Both the position numbers and the translations under genes were made by a program. Source: 13-2-20CM-66-19 sp963824395 (GTDB lineage Bacteria; Pseudomonadota; Gammaproteobacteria; Steroidobacterales; Steroidobacteraceae). From it: a stretch of 64,000 nt of DNA. Under the pieces are notes generated by a model. That model ran no database searches, had not been told where the DNA came from, and saw only the letters and a list, made by a program, of their open reading frames with translations. Below, piece after piece: positions 24,739 through 33,759 of the stretch; positions within the stretch are counted from its first letter, which is position 1, and every line of letters starts with the position of its first letter. The stretch covers positions 868,001-932,000 of the forward strand of contig CAWGPF010000001.1 in the NCBI GenBank assembly GCA_963824395.1. Reading direction: 5' to 3'.

Positions 24739-27282
24739 TCACTGCAGCGTGACTGCGGCGCTGCCGAGCACCGCCTGGCAAGCCGCCTGGGTCGCTGTGG
24801 AGACAGTCGCGGAACTGTTCAGGGTCGGGATCCGCTGCAGCAGCGCGTCGACCTCGTTGGTCACGGCCGTCGCGGTGACCGGCGACACGCCGGCACCCAC
24901 CGCGTGGTTGACGAGCGCCGTCTCGACGATCTGACGATTGGCGGGCGAGCCGAAGAACGAACCGGCGCCGCTGTTGATGCTGGCGTCAAGCCCGGTGCCG
25001 AAGAAGGTATCGCGGTATGACGCCGTGCCCACCAGCTGCGCGCAGTACACACCCGCCAGCTGCCCAATGGCCGTCTGCTGCGAGGCCACGAAGGCCGGAA
25101 TCAGCGGACTCGGGGGCATCGACTGCTGCGACGTCATGTACTGGGCCATCACCGCACTGTTGGTGAACGGCACCCCGCTGATCTTCGCCATCGTGTGGGT
25201 GAGGCGCTCAAAGGTCGCGACGCCATAGTCCGGCTGCGGGGTGTTGTTCGGCGTCGGCGGCGGCACGGTCACCGGCGGATCGACGAAGGCGTGGACGGCG
25301 GAGCCGAGCTGATCGAAGGACAGGAAGAACAGGTCGTTGCTCGGTCCCAGGGTCAGCGGCACCACGGTGCCGAGGTTCGAGAGCAGCTGCCCGTTCGCCG
25401 CCGTGTACGCCGAACCACCCAGGGTAGTGCTGACGTTGGTGAACGACTGCCCGGTCGGTGCCAGCTGGCCGTTCACACCCAGCCGGATGCCGCTGAGCTT
25501 GAGGTTCGGCGGAATCGTGGCGTTCGGATCCAGGCTGATGAACTTCGGCTGGGCAAACAGGTAGCTGTAGCTGTCGTACTGGGCCGCCTGGAAGAGGATG
25601 TACGACTGCGGCACGCCCGTGAGCGAGCTCACGCCGAACAGCATGAAGTACTTCTGGCCAACGCCCGCTGCGAAGTTCTGCTGGATCTGCGCCGGGGTGA
25701 GCGCGCGGTTCTGGATGGCGACGAACTTGATCGTGCCCTGCCACTGCCGCTGCCCGGTGACCTCGTTGCCGAGTACCAGGGCGAAAGTGCTGTCCCAGTT
25801 GGAGAGCGAGCCCCCCTTGGAAGGATCCGCATCGCCGGTATACACACCGTTGATATAGAGCTTCTGGCCGGCGACCGGGTCGTAGGTGAGCACGACGTGC
25901 TGCAGCGCCGCCTGCGCCGCGCCACCGCTCGTAGTCGTGATCAGCGCCGGGGTTCCGGCGGTGCTGGTGGTGCTGCTGCGCGCAAAACCCTCGTACTGCG
26001 TCACGTCCTGCCCGAGTGTGGCGTTGCGCGTGGTGTTGCTGCCGGAGTAGCTCACGATGTAGGCATTCGCCTGCGTCACGTTGGCGGGCTCGACCCAGGC
26101 TTCGATGGTGTACTCACCGGAACCCTCGATCATGTTGGCGAATTTCTGACTCGCGCTCGTCGAGGCCTGTGCCTTGCCGCCGGCACCGAAGGTCAGACCC
26201 CAGCCACCGGCCCAGGTGACGTTGCCCGAGATCGTCAGGTCCGCCGCCGGCGTGACACCGCTGGTGTCATACGCGGTGCTGCCCTGCCCGGTCTCGAACA
26301 TGTACTTCGCCACCAGGTTCGCCTCGTAGCGGCTGCCGCCCGAGGCGATGGTGCCCTGCGTCAGCGCGACCGCATTCGAGACCACCAGTGTCGGGTCAAT
26401 CGGTGTGACCGGAATGGCGTTGGCGAAGGCGTTGAGCTGCACCAGCATCTGCGCGGCGCTGCCCGGACAGTCCGGAGCTCCGCCAGAGCTCGGCGTCGCC
26501 CAACAGTGGTGGGAATCCTGCGACAGGCGCTGATAGAAGCGCGACAGCGTCGTCTGCGACAGGTCGATCTTCGGCTGCGCGGCGACGTAGGAATCAGCCA
26601 CATCCGCGGCATCGGCAAAGTACGGCTGCTGCGCCGTGGCCGAGCTCGGGGTGTGACAGCCCGAGCAGAACTGCGTCACGATCGGGAAGATCGTGGTGGA
26701 GAAGCTCGGCTGGGGCGAGGTGGCACTCGCCGGGAACTGCTTGCCGCCACCGGCCGCCTGCACCGGCGGCGCGACCAGCGTCACGTTGGTCGTGGAGGAC
26801 GAGCCGCTGCCGATCCAGCCCTGAATCCACACTAGCAGCGTAGCCGCACAGGCCGACGGATCGGCGACCCAGCAGTTGTGGCCGCCGCCGACCTTCAGTA
26901 CGAAGGTCGACTGGGACGGGTTGGTGAGATTCACGAGCGGCAACGCCGCCTGATAGGCGAGATTCACGTCATCCGCGCGCGCGAACTGCGGTGACTGGCC
27001 GCCAGCGTGGTGACAGCCGCCGCAGCGATCGGACGGGATCACGTTCTGCCAGAAGCTGAGCTTAAAGGCCTGCACGTCGGCATTCGCCGGCGGCGGCCCG
27101 GTGTAATCCGAGGCCGAGGTGGTCGGCGCGGTGGAAACCTGGTTCACCTGGGTGGATGGGCCACTGCCGCCAGCGCATGCGCTGAGCAGCGCCAGCGCAG
27201 CCAGCGTCATGGTGAGTGTGAGCGCGCGCGCCGTGCGCGTTGCAGCACCCGGGGCAAAGCGGTTCATAACAGTGCGGTTCAT
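24739..27282 (-). CDS. Multiheme LamG-domain lipoprotein with duplicated cytochrome modules
   Basis: 847-residue predicted outer-surface lipoprotein (lipobox LALLSAC, Cys about 36). Two consecutive heme modules share one layout: CGGCH (Cys87-His91) followed by HNCW, and CSGCH (Cys206-His210) followed by HHCW, each ending in a Leu-rich helix. Residues ~325-545 form a LamG/concanavalin-A-like domain (SGEYTIEAWVEPANV, HVVLTYDPVAGQKLYINGVY, IQNRALTPAQIQQNF). The C-terminal ~300 residues are not recognised except YMTSQQSMPPSP-like loops. Probable extracytoplasmic binding and electron-transfer protein. It sits between the DUF1501-like gene and the PSD1-like cytochrome gene, 12-22 bp apart. Confidence 0.82.
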   Translation of the reverse strand: MNRTVMNRFAPGAATRTARALTLTMTLAALALLSACAGGSGPSTQVNQVSTAPTTSASDYTGPPPANADVQAFKLSFWQNVIPSDRCGGCHHAGGQSPQFARADDVNLAYQAALPLVNLTNPSQSTFVLKVGGGHNCWVADPSACAATLLVWIQGWIGSGSSSTTNVTLVAPPVQAAGGGKQFPASATSPQPSFSTTIFPIVTQFCSGCHTPSSATAQQPYFADAADVADSYVAAQPKIDLSQTTLSRFYQRLSQDSHHCWATPSSGGAPDCPGSAAQMLVQLNAFANAIPVTPIDPTLVVSNAVALTQGTIASGGSRYEANLVAKYMFETGQGSTAYDTSGVTPAADLTISGNVTWAGGWGLTFGAGGKAQASTSASQKFANMIEGSGEYTIEAWVEPANVTQANAYIVSYSGSNTTRNATLGQDVTQYEGFARSSTTSTAGTPALITTTSGGAAQAALQHVVLTYDPVAGQKLYINGVYTGDADPSKGGSLSNWDSTFALVLGNEVTGQRQWQGTIKFVAIQNRALTPAQIQQNFAAGVGQKYFMLFGVSSLTGVPQSYILFQAAQYDSYSYLFAQPKFISLDPNATIPPNLKLSGIRLGVNGQLAPTGQSFTNVSTTLGGSAYTAANGQLLSNLGTVVPLTLGPSNDLFFLSFDQLGSAVHAFVDPPVTVPPPTPNNTPQPDYGVATFERLTHTMAKISGVPFTNSAVMAQYMTSQQSMPPSPLIPAFVASQQTAIGQLAGVYCAQLVGTASYRDTFFGTGLDASINSGAGSFFGSPANRQIVETALVNHAVGAGVSPVTATAVTNEVDALLQRIPTLNSSATVSTATQAACQAVLGSAAVTLQ

Positions 27283-27294
27283 TGCGGCGCTCCC

Positions 27295-28515
27295 TTAACT
27301 ACCCGGGCAGGCAGCAGCCGACTGCTGGAATACCTGCTTGAGTTTGTAACCGCCGGACTGGAAGCTCTGCGTGATGGTGGCGACGGTCGCCATGTCTGCA
27401 GAGCTCTGCGGTGCCCGGAAACAAACCGCCTGGAAGACCTTGGTGACCTGGCACTGGGCAAACGCCTGTGCCGATTCGAGCTCCTGCCCGAGCGACTTGG
27501 CGCCCGTGCCGCTGCCAGGCAGCGATGAGCTCCAGCCGAGGGAAGCATTCACGCCGGAACGCCAGCGGTTCGACCAGCTGTCATCCGGGGTGACGAAGCC
27601 GTACGGAAAGTTAGTCGCGTTGATCAGGTACTTCGGCTGCACCTGACCTGCTGTGTACTGCATCGTGCCGGTGTTCACGACGTTGCCGAGCGTGCCGTTG
27701 AAATTGTAGTAGGCAAACGCCTGCGCCATCGGATCCATGCCGCTGTGACAGCCCACGCAGGTATTGAGGAAGGTGCGGCTGTCACCACCCGGGGAACGCG
27801 CCACGTCCTGACGGATGCGATCCGACGGACGGGTGATATCGGTGAGCTGCGGCATGTCGGCGCAGAAGTGATTCATCATCGTGAAGCGGAACATCGCGCG
27901 GTTCGTGCCGTTGATGAAGAAGGCCGATTCGGCGCCGTAGGTGGTCATCAGCCCTGCGGTCGCCGCCGCCGGCGTGCCGTAGACCGAGGACTGGGTGGTC
28001 TGCTTCAGCGTGGAACTCAGATCGACGCCATTGGTCTCGGCCGTGGCGTAGTGCGCGTTGCTGGCGTTCGACGGCGCGGGCAGTCCGGGCGCATTCACCG
28101 TGTAGAGGATGTCAGCCGACAGCGCGGTATTGAAGGCCACGTCATCACGCACCATGCCGATGACGGTGGCGGTGTAATCGTTCAGCGGCGCGAACACCGT
28201 CTGGTCACGATTCGACCAGGGCGTGACCATGTTCTTCACGACCACGTTGTAGAAGTCCGGCTGCTGCGTGGCGATGGCCGCCGCGTTGATCAGTCCCTGC
28301 TGGCCGGGGCTGGCATTAATGGCGGTAGCCATCTGCGTCAGGATTGCAGCCGGTGGCTCCTCACCGACCAAGCGCTCGTAGATACGCTTGGCCTGCTCGT
28401 TGGGCCCCGCCTGCGCGGTGACCGCCACCTGCAACAACAGCAGCACAGAAGCTGCCACCGTCGCGCGGGGCGCGCGGTTAGAACCGACCTGTGCTCGTGT
28501 GTTCATGACATTCAT
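27295..28515 (-). CDS. Exported c-type cytochrome-like protein (PSD1/DUF1588-DUF1585 style)
   Basis: 406-residue protein with a signal peptide (ATVAASVLLLLQVAVTAQA) and one heme motif, TCVGCHSGMDPMAQAFAYYN, with Cys253, Cys256 and His257. The CxxCH-x-G-MDPM-x-x-x-F-x-x-Y context is that of DUF1588/1585-containing planctomycete-type cytochromes. The first in-frame ATG (28513-28515) is used; another at 28506 is possible. First gene of the minus-strand trio, transcribed divergently from the HzsA-related gene across a 333-bp control region. Confidence 0.8.
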   Translation of the reverse strand: MNVMNTRAQVGSNRAPRATVAASVLLLLQVAVTAQAGPNEQAKRIYERLVGEEPPAAILTQMATAINASPGQQGLINAAAIATQQPDFYNVVVKNMVTPWSNRDQTVFAPLNDYTATVIGMVRDDVAFNTALSADILYTVNAPGLPAPSNASNAHYATAETNGVDLSSTLKQTTQSSVYGTPAAATAGLMTTYGAESAFFINGTNRAMFRFTMMNHFCADMPQLTDITRPSDRIRQDVARSPGGDSRTFLNTCVGCHSGMDPMAQAFAYYNFNGTLGNVVNTGTMQYTAGQVQPKYLINATNFPYGFVTPDDSWSNRWRSGVNASLGWSSSLPGSGTGAKSLGQELESAQAFAQCQVTKVFQAVCFRAPQSSADMATVATITQSFQSGGYKLKQVFQQSAAACPGS

Positions 28516-28848
28516 GGCGCGCGTCTACTCCCAAAATGCCGATGCGCGGACCGACTATACGGTCCACGCAACCCCGCCCCGAATGTCTCAATCGAGTGAC
28601 GTCGCCAGTGACCGACAGTTTGTGGTGTTGTTGTTCCGCGCTGCTCAATGCGCGGCAAACTGCGATTTCGATCACGGCGTGGGGCTGCTCTTGCGTCTAC
28701 CTAGTAGCGACCATGCGCCCCGCACCCTCGGGCGTTATGAAACCCATCACAGGCCGCTAGGCGCCGTGACGGAATTGGCGGTCTGGTGATAAGTCATCGA
28801 AATGATCCTGAATTACGTTACATTCACACGCGACGGGACGGCGGCGTG
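28516..28848. other. 333-bp divergent intergenic region of the heme cluster
   Basis: No gene is supported here. It must hold the promoters of both halves of the cluster. The one clear element is the inverted repeat at 28548-28565. An AT-richer stretch just before the plus-strand start (AATTACGTTACATT, from 28810) may be that gene's promoter, but no convincing -35/-10 pair was found. Confidence 0.5.
28548..28565 (-). promoter_or_regulatory. Inverted repeat GGACCG-ACTATA-CGGTCC over a minus-strand -10 box
   Basis: Perfect 6-bp arms flank a hexamer that reads TATAGT on the minus strand, a good -10 sequence 38 bp upstream of the cytochrome gene start. A regulator binding the arms would cover the -10, suggesting a repressor operator. 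No strong -35 element is visible. Confidence 0.4.
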
Positions 28849-31554
28849 ATGACGGAGACGCAAATGCACGCGCAGCATGGTTCGGAAAAACTTGGCCATT
28901 CGACAATGCGTGTCCGCGCGCGCGGCGCGCTGCTGCTGCTCGTTTGCGCGGCGGCACTGAGCGCCTGCAGCAGCGGCGGCAACATTTCACTCGGCAAGAG
29001 CCAGGTCGCAGATCCTGCCACCGTCGATTTTCCGATCTTCTACGTGAAGCGCCCGGTGCCGCTCACCAAGACCGGTACGTTCATGCAGGACGACCTGCGT
29101 ACCATGAATGACATCGTGCCGGTGTCCGCCGATCTGTACATGCGAGCCAGCGCGTCCCCGAGCGCGCTCGAAACCAACGTCACGGCGCGCCTCACTGCCG
29201 GTGCCATGTGGGACGTGAAGGACGTCGACACCTCCGCCGACGGCACCAGGGTGATCTTCGCCATGCGTGGCCCGCTGGCCATGAATCAGAAGGTGACCAA
29301 ACCGCCCTCATGGCGCATCTATGAGTACGTCATCGCCACCGATGATCTGCACGCGGTGATTGATCCCACGTCTGACCCTGACCCGCCGACGGTGCAGGAC
29401 ACCTCCCCGCACTACCTGCCTGACGGACGGGTGGTGTTCTCCAGCACGCGCCAGTCGCAGTCGCAGGGCATTCTCCTCGACGAGGGGTTTCCGCAGTTCT
29501 CCTATCAGGACGAGGCGCGGCAGGAAGATGCCGAGGTGCTGGAAGTCATGAATGATGACGGCACGCAGGTGCACCAGATCTCCTTCAATCAGAGTCACGA
29601 CCGCGATGCCATGGTGCTGGCGAACGGCCGTGTACTGTGGACACGCTGGGACAACTCGCCCGCCGGCCACAACCAGATGTCTCTTTACTCCTCGAATCCG
29701 GACGGCACGGACCTCGAGCTCTTCTACGGCGCCAACAGCCATCTGACCGGGACCAACAACACGGTCATCGAGTTCAGCCATCCGCGGCAGATGGAGGACG
29801 GTCGCATCCTCGCGATCACGCGCCAGTACACCGACGTCGATGATGGCGGCGATCTGGTGATCATCGATGGCACGCACTACGTGGAGAACACGCAGGCGCT
29901 GCTCGGCAACCCCGGCCTCGTCGGGCCCGCCCAGGTGCCGGCGACCCAGAACGACGTGGTCTCGATTCCCGGCCCCTCGCCGGGCGGGCGCTTCACCTCC
30001 GCCTACCCGCTGCAGGACGGTACGGGGCGCATCCTCGTCAGCTGGACGCAGTGCCGGCTCCTGGATACCACGCAGACCCCCGCGGTGGTCGTACCGTGCA
30101 CGTCTGCCAACCTGAACGTGGCCAAGCCCACCGTCGCCCCGCCGCTGTACAGCGTGTGGATGTTCGACCCCTCGCAGAACACCCTGCAGCCGATCATGGC
30201 GCCGGTGGAGGGCACGATGATTACCGACGTCGCGGTGGCACAGCCGCGGCCGCTGCAGAACATCATCCTCGACAAGGTGCCGGGCGTGAACCTCGACCAG
30301 GACCTGGCCAGCGCCGGCGTCGGCGTCATCGACATACGCAGCGTCTATGACATCGACGGGGTCGATACGGCCAATCCGAACATCGCCACGCTTGCCAACC
30401 CGGTGGATACGCCCGCCGGCAGCCGCCCGGCGCGCTTTGTGCGCCTGGAGAAGGCCGTCTCGATTCCGGACCGCACGCTCGTCAACCTGGCGGATGCCGC
30501 CTTCGGCGCGAGCAACTACATGATGGAGATCGTCGGTTACGCACCCGTCGAGCCGGACGGCTCGGTGCGGGTCGAGGTACCGGCCAACGTCGCTTTCCGC
30601 ATGGAGGTGCTGGATGCCAATGCGCGGCGCATCAGCCCGACCCAGGGCGTGTGGCTGCAGGTGATCCCGGGCGAGGTCGTGACCTGCAATGGCTGCCATC
30701 AGCCGGCAAGCACCCAGCACCCGATCTCGCACGGGCGGCAGAACCTGTTCGAGGCGGCCTGGCCAGGGGCTGCCACCGGCGGGGTGGCGTTCCCCGGCAC
30801 TATTTCCGCCGGCAGCAAAGCCTTCATCCCCAACCAGGGCGAGACCATGGCGCAGGCACGCATGCGGGTGAGCTGTGCGAGCGATACACCGCCGTGCGCG
30901 CAGATGGTGCCGAGCGTGGACGTGCTCTACTCGGATGTCTGGACCGATCCGGCGCAGGCCACCCCCGGCACGCCGATCAACCTGCGCTACGACGATGCCA
31001 CGCAGTTCATGACCGCATTCCCGACGAGTGCGCTGTGCGTGACCGCCTGGGCTGCGAACTGCCGCATCATCATCAATTACCCCGAGCACCTGCAGCCGCT
31101 GTGGGACCTGAAGCGCCAGGTCACCGACCCGACCACCGGGGCCGTGATCTCCGACCATACCTGTACGCAGGGCGGCTGCCATGCACCGCTGAGCGCGGCG
31201 GGCGCGGCGCAGACACCGGCGGGTAACCTCGACCTCACCAATTCCCCCTCGGGTGCGCAGCCTCTGCAGTTCACCTCCTACCAGCAGCTGCTCTTCGCGC
31301 ATAACATAAGTATCATGGACCCGACGCCCACCAACCCGACGAACACGATTACCGAGTCGGTCGGGCCGTATCTGAATGCAGGAAGTGCGAATGGCGGACT
31401 CTCGGCCCAGTTCATGAGTCGCTTTGCGGCAGGCTCCGCCAGTACGCATGCCGGCTGGCTGTCCCCGGATGAGCTGCGGCTGGTATCCGAGTGGCTGGAC
31501 ATCGGCGCGCAGTACTTCAACAACCCCTTCGACCCGGCGGTACCGGTCAATTGA
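28849..31554 (+). CDS. HzsA-related multiheme lipoprotein
   Basis: 901-residue predicted lipoprotein (hydrophobic LLLLVCAAALSAC, lipobox Cys about residue 43). The central region looks like the hydrazine-synthase alpha-subunit-related beta-propeller: VVFSSTRQSQSQ, then MVLANGRVLWTRWDN and YSSNPDGTDLELFYGANSH. Two heme motifs follow: CNGCH (Cys613-His617) and CTQGGCH (Cys772-His778, a CX4CH spacing). This does not imply anammox: the HzsA-related family is wider than true hydrazine synthase. ATG 28849 is preferred; GTG 28846 and 28786 are alternatives. It leads a six-gene plus-strand operon. Confidence 0.83.
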   Translation: MTETQMHAQHGSEKLGHSTMRVRARGALLLLVCAAALSACSSGGNISLGKSQVADPATVDFPIFYVKRPVPLTKTGTFMQDDLRTMNDIVPVSADLYMRASASPSALETNVTARLTAGAMWDVKDVDTSADGTRVIFAMRGPLAMNQKVTKPPSWRIYEYVIATDDLHAVIDPTSDPDPPTVQDTSPHYLPDGRVVFSSTRQSQSQGILLDEGFPQFSYQDEARQEDAEVLEVMNDDGTQVHQISFNQSHDRDAMVLANGRVLWTRWDNSPAGHNQMSLYSSNPDGTDLELFYGANSHLTGTNNTVIEFSHPRQMEDGRILAITRQYTDVDDGGDLVIIDGTHYVENTQALLGNPGLVGPAQVPATQNDVVSIPGPSPGGRFTSAYPLQDGTGRILVSWTQCRLLDTTQTPAVVVPCTSANLNVAKPTVAPPLYSVWMFDPSQNTLQPIMAPVEGTMITDVAVAQPRPLQNIILDKVPGVNLDQDLASAGVGVIDIRSVYDIDGVDTANPNIATLANPVDTPAGSRPARFVRLEKAVSIPDRTLVNLADAAFGASNYMMEIVGYAPVEPDGSVRVEVPANVAFRMEVLDANARRISPTQGVWLQVIPGEVVTCNGCHQPASTQHPISHGRQNLFEAAWPGAATGGVAFPGTISAGSKAFIPNQGETMAQARMRVSCASDTPPCAQMVPSVDVLYSDVWTDPAQATPGTPINLRYDDATQFMTAFPTSALCVTAWAANCRIIINYPEHLQPLWDLKRQVTDPTTGAVISDHTCTQGGCHAPLSAAGAAQTPAGNLDLTNSPSGAQPLQFTSYQQLLFAHNISIMDPTPTNPTNTITESVGPYLNAGSANGGLSAQFMSRFAAGSASTHAGWLSPDELRLVSEWLDIGAQYFNNPFDPAVPVN

Positions 31555-31567
31555 GCAAAGGACGGAA

Positions 31568-32323
31568 TTGATAAGGCGCGCGCACCACCTTGCGCTCGCG
31601 GGACTTCTGTTGCTGGCTGCACTGCTCACCCCCGCGGTGAGTGCGGCGCGCGAGTACCTGCAGCTCTTCGTCACCGAGCCCTACCTCGAGCTGCACACCG
31701 GCCCGGGTCGTGGCTATCCGGTGTTCCACGTCGTGCCGCGTGACGGCAGCGTCGACGTGCTGTTCCGCCGTACCGACTGGTTCAAGGTGCGTACCGAGCA
31801 GGGTGTGGAGGGCTGGGCCTCGCAGAACGACATGCAGAAGGCGGTGCTCGCCGACGGCACGCCGTTCAAGTTCGACCTGGGCGACCGCGCCGGCTTCACC
31901 AACCACCGCTACGAGATGGGCATCTTCGCCGGTCAGTACGGCGGCGCCACCCTGGTGTCGGGCTTCATGTCCCTCTCCTTCAACTCGCAGCTCGCGCTCG
32001 AGGGCTCGGTCGGACAGTTCCTCGGCAAGTTCTCCAACGGCGAGATTGCCGACGTCGGCTTCGCCCATGTGTTCGCCCCGGAGTCGCGCTGGTCGCCCTT
32101 CGTCACGCTCGGTCTCGGCATTGTGCACACCGAGCCCAAGGCGACTCTGGTAGCCGCCCCCAACCGCACCGAGCAGAGTGCGTACGTCGGCGGCGGCGTG
32201 CGCTTCTACCTCACACGACGTTTCTTTCTGCGCGCTGAATACAAGGCTCACTATATATTCACGAAGCGCAACGAGAACGAGGACGCAGACGAATGGAAAC
32301 TCGGCTTCGCATTCTTCTTCTGA
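31568..32323 (+). CDS. SH3-domain plus outer-membrane beta-barrel protein
   Basis: 251-residue exported protein. A TTG at 31568 behind AAAGGACGG, 13 bp after the previous stop, gives a signal peptide (LALAGLLLLAALLTPAVSAA); the longer frame overlaps the HzsA-like gene. Residues ~28-90 form a bacterial SH3 (SH3b) domain (YLELHTGPGRGYPVFHVVPR; DWFKVRTEQGVEGWASQNDM). Residues ~110-251 are alternating beta strands ending in the aromatic FAFFF typical of outer-membrane barrels. Likely an outer-membrane partner for the secreted heme proteins. It overlaps the next gene by 31 bp. Confidence 0.8.
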   Translation: MIRRAHHLALAGLLLLAALLTPAVSAAREYLQLFVTEPYLELHTGPGRGYPVFHVVPRDGSVDVLFRRTDWFKVRTEQGVEGWASQNDMQKAVLADGTPFKFDLGDRAGFTNHRYEMGIFAGQYGGATLVSGFMSLSFNSQLALEGSVGQFLGKFSNGEIADVGFAHVFAPESRWSPFVTLGLGIVHTEPKATLVAAPNRTEQSAYVGGGVRFYLTRRFFLRAEYKAHYIFTKRNENEDADEWKLGFAFFF

Positions 32324-32985
32324 GCGTGGTGCTGGCCGCGCTGCCCGGTTGCGCCACCGTGCGCCACTGGTTCCACCGCGATCACCAGGCGACGCCCGAC
32401 ACGGCGCAGGCCGAGGATGAGAGCGCTGCGCCACCGCGGGTGGTGGATCCGGAGGTCTCGCGCCGCAAGATCACGGTGCCCAAGATCCGCAGCCGCAATA
32501 TCGAGGTTGGCCTGGACTACGGGGTAATCTCGATCGAAGACTTCGGTACTCACCCCTCCTACGGGCTCACCGCCGCCTATCACATCACCGAGGACTTCTT
32601 CTTCCAGGCCGAGGTCGGCCGGTCGCGGGCCGGCAATACCAGCTTCGAAACCTTGAGCGGCATCAGCCTGCTTACCGACTCTGAGAGGCGTTTCACGTAT
32701 TACGATTTGTCACTGGGCTACAACTTCCTGCCGGGCGAAGCCTTTATCGGTCGCGGCCACGCCCTGACGAGCGCTTTCTATCTCATCGGTGGTATCGGCG
32801 GTACCGATTTCGCCGGGGATACGAAGTTCACGGTGAACTTTGGCGCGGGCTACCGTGTGGTGCCGACGGACTGGTTGGCAGTGCACATCACGGTGCAGGA
32901 TCGGGTCTTCCAGACAGACCTGTTCGGCGCCTCCAAGCTCACCAACAACATCGAGGCGCGGATCGGAACGACCGTCTTCTTCTGA
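32293..32985 (+). CDS. Outer-membrane beta-barrel lipoprotein
   Basis: 230-residue protein with lipobox LAALPGC (Cys about residue 20), a charged linker, then an eight-strand-like porin/OmpA-type barrel (VGLDYGVISIEDFGTHPSYG; YDLSLGYNFLPGEAFIGRG) ending RIGTTVFF with a C-terminal Phe. Barrel plus lipobox is a recurrent layout in this operon type. It starts within the last 31 bp of the SH3/barrel gene and is followed 14 bp later by tlpA. Confidence 0.8.
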   Translation: METRLRILLLSVVLAALPGCATVRHWFHRDHQATPDTAQAEDESAAPPRVVDPEVSRRKITVPKIRSRNIEVGLDYGVISIEDFGTHPSYGLTAAYHITEDFFFQAEVGRSRAGNTSFETLSGISLLTDSERRFTYYDLSLGYNFLPGEAFIGRGHALTSAFYLIGGIGGTDFAGDTKFTVNFGAGYRVVPTDWLAVHITVQDRVFQTDLFGASKLTNNIEARIGTTVFF

Positions 32986-32999
32986 CAGAGGAATGCACC

Positions 33000-33488
33000 A
33001 TGAAGAACCGCATCGTCGCCCTTGCCGCCGCGCTGGCCGTTGCCATGCCGGTGCTGGCGGGCACCACCGGCGCTCCGGCTCCGCAATTCAGCCTCGCTTC
33101 GCGCGAGGGCAAGGACGTAAGCCTGACCCAGTATCAGGGCCAGGTGGTCATGATCAATTTCTGGGCCAGCTGGTGTGGCCCGTGCCGCACCGAGATGCCG
33201 CTGCTTGAGAGCATATATAAGAAGTACAACAAGCTCGGCTTCACGCTGCTCGGCGTGAACGTCGAACCGGACTCGAAGGCAGCCATTGACTGGCTGAAGG
33301 AAACGCCGGTCAGCTTCCCGATCCTGTTCGACAAGGACAGCAAGGTGAGTAAGCTGTACGACGTGGCGGGCATGCCGAGTACGGTTATCATCGATCGCGC
33401 CGGCAAGGTGCGTGTCCTGCACCGTGGTTACAAGCCTGGCGACGAGAACGAGTATCTGGATAGCATCCGCACACTGGTCAGGGAGTAA
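33000..33488 (+). CDS. TlpA-family thiol:disulfide oxidoreductase
   Basis: 162-residue exported thioredoxin-fold protein: signal peptide 1-20, APQFSLASREGKDVSLTQYQ, redox site WASWCGPC with Cys59/Cys62, and cis-Pro loop VAGMPSTVIIDRAGKV. Reduces periplasmic or outer-membrane partner cysteines, possibly heme-binding CxxCH apoproteins encoded next door (inference). Shine-Dalgarno AGAGGAA precedes the ATG. It is followed after 4 bp by the DUF4266 gene. Confidence 0.92.
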   Translation: MKNRIVALAAALAVAMPVLAGTTGAPAPQFSLASREGKDVSLTQYQGQVVMINFWASWCGPCRTEMPLLESIYKKYNKLGFTLLGVNVEPDSKAAIDWLKETPVSFPILFDKDSKVSKLYDVAGMPSTVIIDRAGKVRVLHRGYKPGDENEYLDSIRTLVRE

Positions 33489-33492
33489 GGCG

Positions 33493-33759
33493 ATGCGCGA
33501 GTCACCACAGGCAGCCGGCCGCACTCTTGCGGCGCGGGTGGCGCGCATTGCGGCCGCGACGCTGCTGCTGGCAGCGCTCGCCGGCTGCGCCGCCCCGCAG
33601 CCCTGGGTGAAGCCCTACGAGCGCGAGCACTTTGCCGATCCGATCATGTCGGCGAACCGCGATCCGGTCTCCAGCATCTACCTCGAGCACGTGTACGAGA
33701 GTCGAGAGGGCGCGCGCGGCGCCACCGGCACTGTCGGCGGCGGCTGCGGATGCAACTGA
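33493..33759 (+). CDS. DUF4266 small lipoprotein
   Basis: 88-residue lipoprotein (LLLAALAGCAAP lipobox, Cys about residue 33). The mature part has the DUF4266 signature PWVKPYEREHFADPIM and ends in a Gly/Cys-rich tail, GGGCGCN. In known genomes DUF4266 proteins sit beside TlpA and DUF3570 genes, exactly as here. Function unknown. Its last 10 bp overlap the next gene. Confidence 0.88.
   Translation: MRESPQAAGRTLAARVARIAAATLLLAALAGCAAPQPWVKPYEREHFADPIMSANRDPVSSIYLEHVYESREGARGATGTVGGGCGCN

Noticed and set aside
28849..31554. Evidence for anammox (hydrazine synthase)
   Set aside because: Only an HzsA-related alpha-like protein is present; no HzsB/C, hydrazine dehydrogenase or related genes, and HzsA-related proteins occur in non-anammox bacteria.
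29308..31674. 788-codon minus-strand frame opposite the HzsA-related gene
   Set aside because: Antisense shadow without recognisable domains; the plus strand has heme motifs and a lipobox.
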